A DNA stretch of 64,000 bases from Mycolicibacterium sphagni. GTDB lineage: Bacteria; Actinomycetota; Actinomycetes; Mycobacteriales; Mycobacteriaceae. Made by a program: the position numbers and the translations under genes. Below are positions 33,902 to 43,068 of this stretch, piece after piece; within the stretch, counting starts at the first letter, position 1, and each line of letters opens with the position of its first letter. The stretch covers positions 186,001 through 250,000 of the forward strand of contig NZ_VBSB01000008.1 in the NCBI RefSeq assembly GCF_013337765.1. Direction: 5' to 3'. The notes under the pieces were generated by a model. It made no database searches and was not told the origin of the DNA. It saw only the letters and a program-made list of their open reading frames with translations.

Positions 33902-36658
33902 GTGGCGAAGACCTTCGGGACGATCTTCGTCATCCTGCTCTTGCTGGCGTGTGCGGGAGACCTACGGGTCTTCAGCGGCCCACAGCCGCAGCCCGCGCAG
34001 GACATCGAACTGTCCGACGGTTGGCGGCTCACCTCGGCGCAGGATCTACCCGACGGTGGCGCGGCGATCTCGGCGAACGGCTACGATGCCGCGGCGTGGC
34101 ACCCGGTGCGGCGGATGCCGGCCACCGTTCTGGAGACCCTGCAGGACGACGGCGTCTACCCCAACCTGTACTACGGCAAGAACCTGCTCGAGGACGTCCC
34201 GCAAGACCTCTACGAGCAGGATTGGTGGTACCGCACCACGTTCACCGCGCCCGGCGACTATCCGAACTACCTGTTGGATTTCACCGGGATCAACTACCGC
34301 GCCGAGGTCTGGCTCAACGGCCGCCGCGTCGCCGACAGCCGACAGGTCGTCGGCATGTACAACGACCACGAGCTCGACGTGACCCGTTGGATCGTGCCGG
34401 GTCAGCCCAACACGCTGGCCGTCAGGGTCACACCCGAGCGGGCCATCCAGGACGTCAGCGGCGTCGAACTCGCCGACAGCTGGTACGACTGGATCAACTG
34501 GCGCTATCTGGGCTACCAGGGGCCGGACAAGAACCCGGCCAACGGCAATTCCTTTGTGCCAGACCGCAACGCCGGGATCTGGAAGCCGGTGTACCTCAAG
34601 ACATCCGGACCGGTGTCGATCGGCGACGCCACGGTCAACACCGAGCTTCCGCTGCCCGACACCGACAGCGCCCGGCTGACGGTCTACGCGCCGTTGCGCA
34701 ACTACTCCGCCGACAAGGTGCGCGGTGTCCTGCGAGCCACGATCACCCGGGACGGCAAGGCGCCCATCCACATCGACGAGCCGGTTTCACTGATGCCCGG
34801 CGAGGAACGTGAGGTCACCCTGGGCCCGGATCGATTCGCGGCGCTGGTGGTCGAGCACCCCGACCTGTGGTGGCCCTACACGATGGGCCGGCCCGATCTC
34901 TACGACATGAAGCTGGAGTTCGTCCAGAACGGTACGGCCACTGAGGTGGCCACCCAGAAGTTCGGCATCCGCACCATCACCCAGGGCCGCGACTCCGACG
35001 ACACGTTCGCCGACCTGGGTACCGGCGGCAACTTCTACCTGCAGGTCAACGGCAAGAACTTCCTGGTTCGCGGCGCCACCTACACGCCCGATCTGCTCTA
35101 CAAGTACGACCCCGCCCGCGACGCCGCGATCCTGGGCTACGTCAAGGACCTCGGGCTGAACATGCTGCGGCTGGAGTCCAAGATCTCCTCGCAGCGCTTC
35201 GTCGAGATGGCCGACGAGCTCGGCATCCCGTTGATGTACGGCTGGATGTGCTGCAACCAGTGGGAGAAGTGGCAGCAGTGGGACGACGAGGATCGCCGCG
35301 TCTCGCAGGACAGTATGCGATCGCAGATCGCGATGCTGCGCTCGCACGCCTCGGTGTTCGTGTGGGCCAACGGCAGTGACGGCCGGCCGCCGGGCGAGGT
35401 GCTCGCCGAGTATCACCAGATCCTGTCGGACCTGCACTGGCAGAACGCCACCGTCGACACGGTGTCGCAGTTGAACCGGGACGCCGACGGCCAGCAGGTG
35501 TGGGACGGCATCCAGATGGCCGGCCCCTACACGTGGCGCCCGCCGTCCTATTGGTTCAGCGGGCAGTACGGGGCGGCCCGCGGATCATCGGCCGAACAGG
35601 GCGACAACGAACACATCCCGCCCTTCGCGAGCCTGCAGAAGTTCATCCCGCCCGACAAGCTGTGGCCGATCAACGACACCTGGTTCTTCCACGCCGGGTC
35701 GGATCCGCAGAACTCGCGCCTGGCCAACGTCCAGCGCGTCATCGATCGCCGCTACGGCCCGTCGAGCAATGCCAGGATGTTCGCCGACAAGGCCCAACTG
35801 GCCCACTACGAGGCCACCCGCGCGCAATTCGAGTCGTTCGCCGCCAATGGCTGGGACGGCCACAAGATGACGATCTACTGGATGCTCAACAGCCACTGGC
35901 CGTCGTTCTTCGGCAACATCTTCGACTACTACCTGCGCCCCGGCGGCGCCTACTACGGCGCGAAGAAAGGTCTGCAGCCGCTGTCGGTGGTGTTCGACTC
36001 CTACGCCACCGGCAACCACCGCCAGGCCAGGGTGACCGTCGTCAACCAGACGCCGGACTCGCGCGAGAACCTGCGCGTGCGGGTGCGCACCTACGACCTC
36101 AAGGGCGTCCTGCGCGACGACCGCGCCTCCGACGACATCAGCGTCGATCCGGGTGGGGCGGTCGCGGCGATGACCCTGCCGCCGGGACCGGCAGACTCCC
36201 CCGTGTTCTTCGTGCGTGCCGAGCTGCTCGACCCGTCGGGCAATGTCGTGGCCAACAACGTGTACTGGCAGTCGCGGCAAGCCGACGATGTCGGCCCACC
36301 CGCCAACGACGCGGCGTTCAACGCCAATCAGGTCAGCTGGGCGGATATGACCGCGCTGAACTCGATGGCCAAGGTTCCGTTGGAGGTCACCGCGACCGGC
36401 GGTCAGGACGCCGGACGCGACGTCACCATCAGCCTGCACAACCCGACGCGGCATATCGCGTTCTTCGAGCGGGCCGAACTGCTACCCAGTCCGCTGGCCG
36501 ACGAGATCCTGCCGATCGAATACGACGACAACTACGTGACCGTGTTCCCCGGTGAGACCGTCCAGATCACCGGCCGGGTGCCCGGCACGGGACCCGCGCC
36601 GAACTGGGTCAGGGTGACCGGGTACAACAGCACACCGGTGGTCGTACAGGTCCGCTGA
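33902..36658 (+). CDS. Glycoside hydrolase family 2, exo-beta-D-glucosaminidase-like lipoprotein
   Basis: A 918-residue GH2 enzyme. The N-terminus looks like a lipoprotein signal with Cys17 in LLLLAC. A sugar-binding jelly roll (about residues 40-200; TGINYRAEVWLNGRRVAD), an Ig-like domain, the TIM barrel (about 370-620) and a C-terminal sandwich region follow. The usual Asn-Glu acid/base pair is replaced by Ser-Asp in VWANGSDGRPP (Asp493), with the likely nucleophile Glu565 in SSAEQGDNE. That Ser-Asp form and the 72-residue spacing match the exo-glucosaminidase (CsxA) subfamily, so it may release glucosamine from chitosan-like chains. GTG 33902 has ACGAGGAG at proper spacing. Confidence 0.83.
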   Translation: MAKTFGTIFVILLLLACAGDLRVFSGPQPQPAQDIELSDGWRLTSAQDLPDGGAAISANGYDAAAWHPVRRMPATVLETLQDDGVYPNLYYGKNLLEDVPQDLYEQDWWYRTTFTAPGDYPNYLLDFTGINYRAEVWLNGRRVADSRQVVGMYNDHELDVTRWIVPGQPNTLAVRVTPERAIQDVSGVELADSWYDWINWRYLGYQGPDKNPANGNSFVPDRNAGIWKPVYLKTSGPVSIGDATVNTELPLPDTDSARLTVYAPLRNYSADKVRGVLRATITRDGKAPIHIDEPVSLMPGEEREVTLGPDRFAALVVEHPDLWWPYTMGRPDLYDMKLEFVQNGTATEVATQKFGIRTITQGRDSDDTFADLGTGGNFYLQVNGKNFLVRGATYTPDLLYKYDPARDAAILGYVKDLGLNMLRLESKISSQRFVEMADELGIPLMYGWMCCNQWEKWQQWDDEDRRVSQDSMRSQIAMLRSHASVFVWANGSDGRPPGEVLAEYHQILSDLHWQNATVDTVSQLNRDADGQQVWDGIQMAGPYTWRPPSYWFSGQYGAARGSSAEQGDNEHIPPFASLQKFIPPDKLWPINDTWFFHAGSDPQNSRLANVQRVIDRRYGPSSNARMFADKAQLAHYEATRAQFESFAANGWDGHKMTIYWMLNSHWPSFFGNIFDYYLRPGGAYYGAKKGLQPLSVVFDSYATGNHRQARVTVVNQTPDSRENLRVRVRTYDLKGVLRDDRASDDISVDPGGAVAAMTLPPGPADSPVFFVRAELLDPSGNVVANNVYWQSRQADDVGPPANDAAFNANQVSWADMTALNSMAKVPLEVTATGGQDAGRDVTISLHNPTRHIAFFERAELLPSPLADEILPIEYDDNYVTVFPGETVQITGRVPGTGPAPNWVRVTGYNSTPVVVQVR

Positions 36659-36751
36659 CACGCACCGCGGGCCCTCGGACCGGTCGTCGTTTGCTCGCGT
36701 GCCCTACATTCGGTTCTAACGTCGACAGCCCAACACCCGAAGGGACGGATC

Positions 36752-37648
36752 TTGCTGCAGCACGCACTCGTCGTGGCAGCCGCCCTTGCCGGTGCGGTGT
36801 TCGCGGCCATCGGCATCGTGGTGCGCCAGCGGGCCACCATGGACGTGCCGCGCGATCAGGGCGTCAGCACCGTGATGTGGTCCACCCTGCTGCGCCGGCC
36901 GCTGTGGTGGGCCGGTACCGGCTCCGCGGTGACGGGGTACGCGTTCCAGGCGGTCGCGCTGGCCTACGGGTCACTGCTGCTGGTCGCCCCGCTGATGGTG
37001 TCCGCGCTGCTGTTCGCGCTGCCGCTCAGCGCCCGGCTTGCCCACCGGCGGGTCTCCCGCGCCGAATGGGGCTGGGCCGTGGTGTTGACGATTGCGTTGG
37101 GAGTGTTCGTGGCACTGGCCCGCACCAAGCCCGGCGACTACGAAGGGGCCGAATTACCCGCGGTGATCGTGGCAGGGATCAGCCTGCTGTTCGTCGCCGG
37201 CTGCCTGCTGGTGGCGCTGCGGCTGTCGGACTGGCGCCGCGCGCTTCTGCTGGCGGTCGGTGTCGGCGTCCTCTTCGGCGTGGTGGCGGTGCTGACCAAA
37301 CTGGTCATGCACATCGTGCGTGAGGGCAGCATGCTGCGGCTGATGACCACACCGGTGCTCTACGTGGTCATCGCCGTCGGAGTCATCGCCACCCTGCTGC
37401 AGCAGTCGGCCTTCCACGCCGGGTCGTTGCGCGCCTCGGTCCCGGCGATGCTCGTGCTCGAGCCCGTGGTCGCGGTGCTGCTCGGTGAGGTGGTGCTCGA
37501 AGAGCATCTCGCGGTCAGTAAGCCGGCCGCGGTGGCACTGGCAATCGCCTTCGCAACCATGGCCGCGGCCACGATCGCACTCGGGCGCGACGAAGGTGCC
37601 TGGGAGGAAGAGCTCGAAGCGAAGGCGAAGAGCCGGGTCCCCGAATAG
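36752..37648 (+). CDS. DMT-superfamily (EamA-like) membrane transporter
   Basis: A 298-residue integral membrane protein with about nine to ten hydrophobic helices in two halves, as in DMT transporters: for example LVVAAALAGAVFAAIGIVV, LLLVAPLMVSALLFALPLS and VLYVVIAVGVIATLLQQSAF. The end (LEPVVAVLLGEVVLEEHLAVS) is the typical second-half EamA signature. The substrate cannot be told. It appears to begin at TTG 36752 with AAGGGA about 9 bases before. GTG 36770 is an alternative that would shorten the first helix. Confidence 0.78.
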   Translation: MLQHALVVAAALAGAVFAAIGIVVRQRATMDVPRDQGVSTVMWSTLLRRPLWWAGTGSAVTGYAFQAVALAYGSLLLVAPLMVSALLFALPLSARLAHRRVSRAEWGWAVVLTIALGVFVALARTKPGDYEGAELPAVIVAGISLLFVAGCLLVALRLSDWRRALLLAVGVGVLFGVVAVLTKLVMHIVREGSMLRLMTTPVLYVVIAVGVIATLLQQSAFHAGSLRASVPAMLVLEPVVAVLLGEVVLEEHLAVSKPAAVALAIAFATMAAATIALGRDEGAWEEELEAKAKSRVPE

Positions 37649-37682
37649 CGCCTCAGCCCCCTCCACCCTTACCCACCCAGCT

Positions 37683-38108
37683 TTAGCCCGCCCAAGGCCC
37701 GACGCCGCCGATTGAATCGATCGTGATTCGGGTGAGGTAGCCCGGAGGCGCGTCGGCGGGCGGGAACGGTACGCCCTCGGCCGTGATCATCACCGTGGCG
37801 AGCTCTTGCAGGAGTTCGGGCGCACCGCCTTCGACGATGCGGGCGGTGCCGGTCACCGACAGATACGGGCGCATCACCTCGCCGGGTTTGGTCGAGACGA
37901 TGGTGAGCGCAACGCGACCGTCGCGACGCACGTTACGGACCTTCTTGTGCTCGGAGAGGTGAGCTGTCACCAGCTCGTCGCCGTCCTCACCGGACTGCAC
38001 TGCCACCCAGACCACCGACACCTGGGGGCTGCCGTCGGGGTTGAGGGTGACCAATGTCGCGTCCGCGCCCGATCCGATCAGTGCGCGCGCCTCGTCGTTG
38101 AGCTTCAT
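37683..38108 (-). CDS. PPOX-class F420-dependent oxidoreductase
   Basis: A 141-residue split-barrel flavin/deazaflavin-binding protein of the pyridoxamine oxidase-like family. Key parts are DATLVTLNPDGSPQVSVVWV near residue 15-35, HLSEHKKVRNVRRDGRVALTIV near 50-70 and YLSVTGTARIVEGG near 85. Mycobacterial members with this pattern use F420. It starts at ATG 38108, and the divergent carbohydrate kinase gene starts about 50 bases away. The substrate is unknown. Confidence 0.83.
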   Translation of the reverse strand: MKLNDEARALIGSGADATLVTLNPDGSPQVSVVWVAVQSGEDGDELVTAHLSEHKKVRNVRRDGRVALTIVSTKPGEVMRPYLSVTGTARIVEGGAPELLQELATVMITAEGVPFPPADAPPGYLTRITIDSIGGVGPWAG

Positions 38109-38159
38109 GTGGGTGTGCAACGCCGTTTGGCGCGAGGCATTCCCGCGCCGCGTGGTTGT

Positions 38160-39593
38160 ATGACTGCCGTGACGGTCCTCGCCATCGACCAGGGCACCTC
38201 GGGCACCAAAGCGATCGTGGTGGACCCCGCCGACGGTCTGGTCGGGCTGGCCGAGGTGCCCGTGCATCCGCGGTACCTGACCGGCGGCGGTGTCGAGCAG
38301 GATCCCGACGAACTGCTGGAGTCGGTGCTCTCGGCCGGGCGCGCGGCCGTCGCCCAGGCCGGCCGACCCATCGACGCGGTGTCGCTGGCCAACCAGGGTG
38401 AGACGGTGCTGGCGTGGGATCCCCTTACCGGCCGGACGCTGACCCCGGCCATCGTCTGGCAGGACCGCCGCGCCGAGGGGTTGTGTGCCGAACTCGGCGG
38501 GCACGCCGAGGCGATCGCCGCCAGAACCGGCCTCGTTCTCGACCCGTACTTTTCGGCGCCCAAGATGAGCTGGCTGCGGCGCAATGTCGAAACCGGCGGT
38601 GTCGTCACCACATCCGATGTGTGGCTGCTGCAACGGCTCACCGGGCAGTTCGTCACCGATGCCACCACGGCCAGCCGCTCGTTGCTGGTGGAACTCGGCG
38701 GCCGTGACTTCGACGACGAGCTGCTGAACGTGTTCGGCCTGGCCGGCGAACAGCTCCCCCGCATTGTCGGAAATGACGAAATCATCGGTACGACAAACTC
38801 TTTCGGTGGTGATATCCCCGTCGGCGGGGTGGTCGTCGACCAGCAGGCGGCGCTACTCGCCGAAGGCTGCCTGCAGCCGGGGATGGCCAAGTGCACCTTC
38901 GGCACCGGCGCGTTCCTGCTGTCGAATTGCGGTGTCGAGCCGGTTCGCTCGTCGTCCGGGCTGACGACCTCGGTGGCCTGGCGGATCGGCGGCGCCGACA
39001 CATTCTGCGTCGACGGGCAGGTCTACACCGCTGCCTCGGCGGTGCGATGGTTGTCGTCGCTGGGGATCATCGCCGGCGCGGAAGAGCTCGATACCGTCGC
39101 GGCCGCCGACTCCGACGGTGTGCTGTGTGTCCCCGCGCTGGCCGGTCTGGCCGCGCCGTGGTGGCAATCCGGGGCTACCGCAACACTTTCGGGCATGACG
39201 TTGGCCACCGGCCGCGGACATCTGGTGCTCGCCGTGCTGCAAGGTATAGCCGCGCAGATCGCCGAGTTGGTGACGGCCATCGGTACCGATACCCGGGCGC
39301 CGCTGACCCGGTTGCGCGCCGACGGCGGTCTGACCCAGTCGGCGGTATTGATGCAGGCGTGCGCCGACATCCTGCAGGTGCCCGTCGACGTCTACCCGTC
39401 CGCGCACGCCACCGCGCTGGGCGCGGCCGCGCTGGCCCGGCTCAGCCTGCACCCCACCCGGGAATTGGCCGATGTCGTCGGGTCCTGGAGTGCCGCGGCC
39501 AGTTTCGAACCCCGGTGGGACGCCGGCCGGGCCGAAGAATTCCGTTGCGCCTGGCTTGAACTGGCCGCGACCACCTATCCGGCAGCGACATGA
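38160..39593 (+). CDS. FGGY-family carbohydrate kinase (glycerol kinase-like)
   Basis: A 477-residue FGGY kinase. The N-terminal phosphate loop is VLAIDQGTSGTKAIVV, with QGETVLAWDPLTGRTL and IVWQDRRAEGLCAEL next, and the glycerol kinase-like YFSAPKMSWLRRN near residue 135. The C-terminal half has GTGAFLLSNCG and RADGGLTQSAVLMQACADILQ. It phosphorylates a polyol or sugar with ATP. The next two genes, each joined by an ATGA overlap, encode GlpA-like and FAD/NAD oxidoreductases, so the pathway resembles glycerol kinase followed by glycerol-3-phosphate oxidation. The exact polyol is not certain. ATG 38160 is the start, and upstream in-frame codons belong to the neighbouring gene's other strand. 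Confidence 0.85.
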   Translation: MTAVTVLAIDQGTSGTKAIVVDPADGLVGLAEVPVHPRYLTGGGVEQDPDELLESVLSAGRAAVAQAGRPIDAVSLANQGETVLAWDPLTGRTLTPAIVWQDRRAEGLCAELGGHAEAIAARTGLVLDPYFSAPKMSWLRRNVETGGVVTTSDVWLLQRLTGQFVTDATTASRSLLVELGGRDFDDELLNVFGLAGEQLPRIVGNDEIIGTTNSFGGDIPVGGVVVDQQAALLAEGCLQPGMAKCTFGTGAFLLSNCGVEPVRSSSGLTTSVAWRIGGADTFCVDGQVYTAASAVRWLSSLGIIAGAEELDTVAAADSDGVLCVPALAGLAAPWWQSGATATLSGMTLATGRGHLVLAVLQGIAAQIAELVTAIGTDTRAPLTRLRADGGLTQSAVLMQACADILQVPVDVYPSAHATALGAAALARLSLHPTRELADVVGSWSAAASFEPRWDAGRAEEFRCAWLELAATTYPAAT

Positions 39594-40963
39594 GCACCGA
39601 CTACGACGTGGTCGTGATCGGGGCCGGCATCGTCGGCGCGGCGATCGCCCGTGAGCTGGGCGGCTGTCGGCTGTCGGTGGCACTGCTCGAGGCCCGAGAC
39701 GACGTCGGCGACGGCACCAGCAAGGCCAACACCGCGATCCTGCACACCGGATTCGACGCCAAGCCCGGCACTCTCGAATCGCGGTTGGTCCGGCGCGGCT
39801 ACGCACTCCTTTCGGAGTACGCCGCCGCCACCGGCATCCCCGTCGAACGCACCGGCGCGATCCTGGTGGCCTGGGACGACGAGCAGCTGGACACGCTGCC
39901 AACGCTCAAGGCACAGGCCGAAGCCAACTCATACCAGCATTGCGAACTCGTCGACGCCGCAACGGTATACGCGCGGATACCAAAACTCGGACCGGGCGCG
40001 GTTGGCGGGCTCACCGTGCCCGACGAGTCCATCATCTGCACCTGGACGGTCAACCTCGCGCTGGCGACCGACGCGGTGAATCGTGGTGTGACACTGCACC
40101 GTGGGTGCACTGTGGAGTCCGTCGACATCGGCGATGACAGCACCACGCTGCACACCTCGACCGGCCCGATCAGCGCGCGGTGGGTGATCAACGCCGCCGG
40201 ACTGGGCGCCGATGTGATCGACGGGCACTTCGGTTTCGCCCGGTTCAGCGTGACCCCGCGCCGTGGCGAGCTGATCGTCTACGACAAGCTGGCCCGCCCG
40301 CTGGTCGACACCATCGTGCTGCCGGTGCCCACCGCGCGAGGCAAGGGTGTTCTGGTCAGCCCGACCATCTACGGCAACGTGATGCTCGGCCCGACATCTG
40401 AAGATCTGGCCGATCGCACCGCCACCAGCACCAGCCGCGACGGCCTGCAATCGTTGCTGGACAAGGGCGCCCGGCTGATGCCGTGGTTGCTCGACGAGGA
40501 GATCACCGCCACCTATGCGGGTCTTCGCGCGGCGATCGACCGTGGCGACTACCTCATCGACGCCGACCAGGCGCAGCGCTACCTGGTGGTCGGCGGCATC
40601 CGCTCGACCGGGCTGACCGCAGGCATGGCCATCGCCGAACACGTGCTCGGCCTGCTCGCCGCGGCCGGCTTGGACGCCGAGCCGCGCACCGAGCTGCCCG
40701 ATCCGCCCCGGATGCCCAATCTCGGTGAGGCGTTCCTACGGCCCTACCAGGACGCGCAGGCAATCGATGCCGACCCGGCGTACGGCCGCATCGTCTGCTT
40801 CTGCGAACGGGTCACCGAGGGTGAACTGCGCGACGCGTGCCGGTCGGTGATCCCGCCTGCCGGACTCGACGGATTGCGCAGGCGAACCCGGGTGATGAAC
40901 GGGCGCTGCCAGGGATTCTTCTGCGGCGCCGAAGTGCAACATCTCTTCGAGGCGCTGCGATGA
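39590..40963 (+). CDS. GlpA-like FAD oxidoreductase with C-terminal BFD-type [2Fe-2S] domain
   Basis: A 457-residue flavoprotein. The N-terminal dinucleotide fold is YDVVVIGAGIVGAAIARELG, and a DAO domain of about 360 residues follows, with GDGTSKANTAILHTGFD typical of glycerol-3-phosphate or L-2-hydroxyglutarate dehydrogenases. The end carries a BFD-like [2Fe-2S] domain with four cysteines, two in IVCFCERVTEGE and two in GRCQGFFCGAEV, as in GlpA of anaerobic glycerol-3-phosphate dehydrogenase. It overlaps both neighbours by ATGA, so it is made with the kinase and the next FAD protein and probably forms a complex with the latter. Confidence 0.86.
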   Translation: MSTDYDVVVIGAGIVGAAIARELGGCRLSVALLEARDDVGDGTSKANTAILHTGFDAKPGTLESRLVRRGYALLSEYAAATGIPVERTGAILVAWDDEQLDTLPTLKAQAEANSYQHCELVDAATVYARIPKLGPGAVGGLTVPDESIICTWTVNLALATDAVNRGVTLHRGCTVESVDIGDDSTTLHTSTGPISARWVINAAGLGADVIDGHFGFARFSVTPRRGELIVYDKLARPLVDTIVLPVPTARGKGVLVSPTIYGNVMLGPTSEDLADRTATSTSRDGLQSLLDKGARLMPWLLDEEITATYAGLRAAIDRGDYLIDADQAQRYLVVGGIRSTGLTAGMAIAEHVLGLLAAAGLDAEPRTELPDPPRMPNLGEAFLRPYQDAQAIDADPAYGRIVCFCERVTEGELRDACRSVIPPAGLDGLRRRTRVMNGRCQGFFCGAEVQHLFEALR

Positions 40964-42186
40964 CCGTCGACATCGCGATCGTCGGCGGCGGCCCGGCTGG
41001 GCTGACGGCGGCCGCCGCACTCGCCGGTCGTCACAAAGTCGTTGTGCTGGAACGGGAATCGGCTGCCGGAGGCATCCCGCGACACAGCGACCATCCCGGC
41101 TACGGCATCCGCGACCTGCGGACGATGCTGAGTGGGCCGCACTACGCGCGACGGCTGGTGGCACAGGCGCTGCGCGCCGGTGCCGATATTCGCACCGACG
41201 CAATGGTCACCGGCTGGGCCGGTGAGCGCGCACTGGAAGTCACCTCCCCGCGTGGCCGTGAGGTCATCGAGGCCGGCGCGGTGATCCTGGCCACCGGTGC
41301 GCGCGAACGGCCAAGGCCCGCGCGGCTCATCGCCGGGGATCGGCCGGCCGGGATCTACACCACCGGACACCTGCAGAACCTGGTGCATCTACACGGGCGG
41401 GGCGTCGGCCGGCGCGCGGTCGTCGTCGGCGCCGAACTCGTCAGCTATTCGGCCGTTCTCACCCTGCGCCACGCCGGGTGCCGCGTCGTGCTGATGACCA
41501 CCGAGCACCCGCGTCCCGAGTCCTACCCGGCGTTCACCGTCGCCGCCAGGGCCGGGCTGGGTGTCCGGGTGGCCACCCGCACCAGGGTGACCCGCATCAT
41601 CGGCGCACCGGCACTTCGGGGGGTCGAGACCGAGAACACCGACACTGGGGCGCGGCGAATCATCAACTGCGACACGCTGATCCTGACCGGCGACTGGATC
41701 CCGGACCACGAGCTGGCCCGCTCCGCCGGACTGGACATCGACCCGATCGGCGGGGTTCCGCTGGTCGATACGGCGTTGCGTACCAACCGAACCGGCGTGT
41801 TCGCCATCGGCAACCTGGTGCACCCCGTGGATACCGCCGATATCGCCGCCCTCGACGGCCGTCACGTCGCCGCACAAATCGACGCGTATCTGGCGGGATA
41901 CCGCGCACCCCAGGGTGGGGTGCGGCTGGTCGCCGAGGCGCCGCTGCGCTGGATCAGCCCGGGGTTGCTACGCCCCGGGGACGGCGGTCCCCCTCGCGAC
42001 CGCTTACTGGCGTGGACCGACACGCTGCTCCGCAGCCCGGTGGTCACCGCGCGCCAGGACGGCGCCGTGCTGGCCAGCCGGCGGCTGCCGTGGCCCGCCT
42101 CGCCGGGCCGGATGTTCCGAATTCCGGCCCGGATCGTGGCCGGGGCCGCCCGCGACGGCGGACCGGTGACAGTGACGGTGCGCTGA
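40960..42186 (+). CDS. FAD/NAD-dependent oxidoreductase (electron-transfer partner)
   Basis: A 408-residue protein of the pyridine nucleotide-disulphide oxidoreductase class: FAD site DIAIVGGGPAGLTAAAALAG, a second dinucleotide site GVGRRAVVVGAELVSYSA near residue 155 and the ATG-type motif GVFAIGNLVHPVDTADIAALDG near 280. No redox CXXC pair is present, so it is not a thioredoxin reductase. It resembles the partner subunits that sit beside BFD-bearing GlpA-like proteins in many actinobacteria and may pass electrons between substrate flavin and an acceptor. The ATG overlaps the preceding stop. Confidence 0.83.
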   Translation: MTVDIAIVGGGPAGLTAAAALAGRHKVVVLERESAAGGIPRHSDHPGYGIRDLRTMLSGPHYARRLVAQALRAGADIRTDAMVTGWAGERALEVTSPRGREVIEAGAVILATGARERPRPARLIAGDRPAGIYTTGHLQNLVHLHGRGVGRRAVVVGAELVSYSAVLTLRHAGCRVVLMTTEHPRPESYPAFTVAARAGLGVRVATRTRVTRIIGAPALRGVETENTDTGARRIINCDTLILTGDWIPDHELARSAGLDIDPIGGVPLVDTALRTNRTGVFAIGNLVHPVDTADIAALDGRHVAAQIDAYLAGYRAPQGGVRLVAEAPLRWISPGLLRPGDGGPPRDRLLAWTDTLLRSPVVTARQDGAVLASRRLPWPASPGRMFRIPARIVAGAARDGGPVTVTVR

Positions 42187-42234
42187 TCCCGGGTCGCTCC
42201 GCTCCCAGCCCGCCGCGACAATCGGCATGATGGT

Positions 42235-43065
42235 GTGGTGACCCTGTCATCGGATCCGCTCGGGCAGATCGCCGGTAGCCCACCGGGGCCGTCGGTCGGG
42301 GCATTCTTCGACCTCGACGGCACCCTGGTGGCCGGATTCACCGCCACCGCGCACGCCAGCGACCGCGTCCGCCGCGGGCAGGCCAGGATCGGCGAGATCA
42401 TGGGCGTGGTCGAGGCCTCGCTGCGCTACAAGCTGGGCCGCATGCAGTTCGAGCGGCTGCTGCTCCGCGCCGCGGGCTATCTGCGCGGCGAGTCTCTGGT
42501 CGAGCTCGACGAGATCGGTAAGCGCCTGTACGCCGAACAGGTGGCGGCGCGGGTGTACCCGCTGATGCGCGAAGTCGTGTCCGCTCATCAGGCCCGCGGG
42601 CACACCGTCGTGCTCAGCTCGTCGGCCCTGACCATCCACGCCGAGCCGGTGGCCCGCGCGCTGGGCATCGACCACGTGGTGTGCAACACCTTCGAGCTGG
42701 ACGCCGACGGTCGGCTCACCGGGACCATCAACAAGCCGATCGTGTGGGGGCGACAGAAAGCCGCTGCGGTGCAACAGTTTTGCGCGGCGAACGAGATCGA
42801 CCTGACGGGCAGCTACTTCTACGCCGACGGAGACGAGGACGGCGCGCTGATGGCGCTCGTCGGCCACCCCCGGCCGGTCAACCCACGCCCAGGCCTGGCG
42901 GCGAAGGCCGCCACCAACGGCTGGCCGGTGCTGCACCTGACCATCCCCGGCCGGCGAAATAGTGCGGTGAATGTGGTCGGGCACTTCCCCGCGCTGGGGC
43001 GGGCCGCGCTGGGTGCGGCGCTCTCGTCGCTGGCGCTGCGTACCCGCCGCGCCCCGAAGGACTAA
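42235..43065 (+). CDS. HAD-IB family phosphatase (SerB-like)
   Basis: A 276-residue HAD hydrolase of subfamily IB. Motif I is AFFDLDGTLVAGFT (nucleophile Asp at about residue 26), motif II is VVLSSSALTIHAEP and the motif III/IV region is KPIVWGRQKAAAV and YFYADGDEDGALMALVG. In M. tuberculosis a similar HAD-IB domain is fused to an acyltransferase (PlsC). Here it stands alone, so a phosphatase of phosphoserine, lysophosphatidate or a related compound is possible but unproven. GTG 42235 and 42238 are equivalent starts. Confidence 0.84.
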   Translation: MVTLSSDPLGQIAGSPPGPSVGAFFDLDGTLVAGFTATAHASDRVRRGQARIGEIMGVVEASLRYKLGRMQFERLLLRAAGYLRGESLVELDEIGKRLYAEQVAARVYPLMREVVSAHQARGHTVVLSSSALTIHAEPVARALGIDHVVCNTFELDADGRLTGTINKPIVWGRQKAAAVQQFCAANEIDLTGSYFYADGDEDGALMALVGHPRPVNPRPGLAAKAATNGWPVLHLTIPGRRNSAVNVVGHFPALGRAALGAALSSLALRTRRAPKD

Positions 43066-43068
43066 GGA

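Noticed and set aside
37806..38159. Extending the carbohydrate kinase upstream to a 595-residue protein
   Set aside because: The extra part is antisense to the F420-dependent oxidoreductase gene, and the kinase phosphate loop starts right after ATG 38160.
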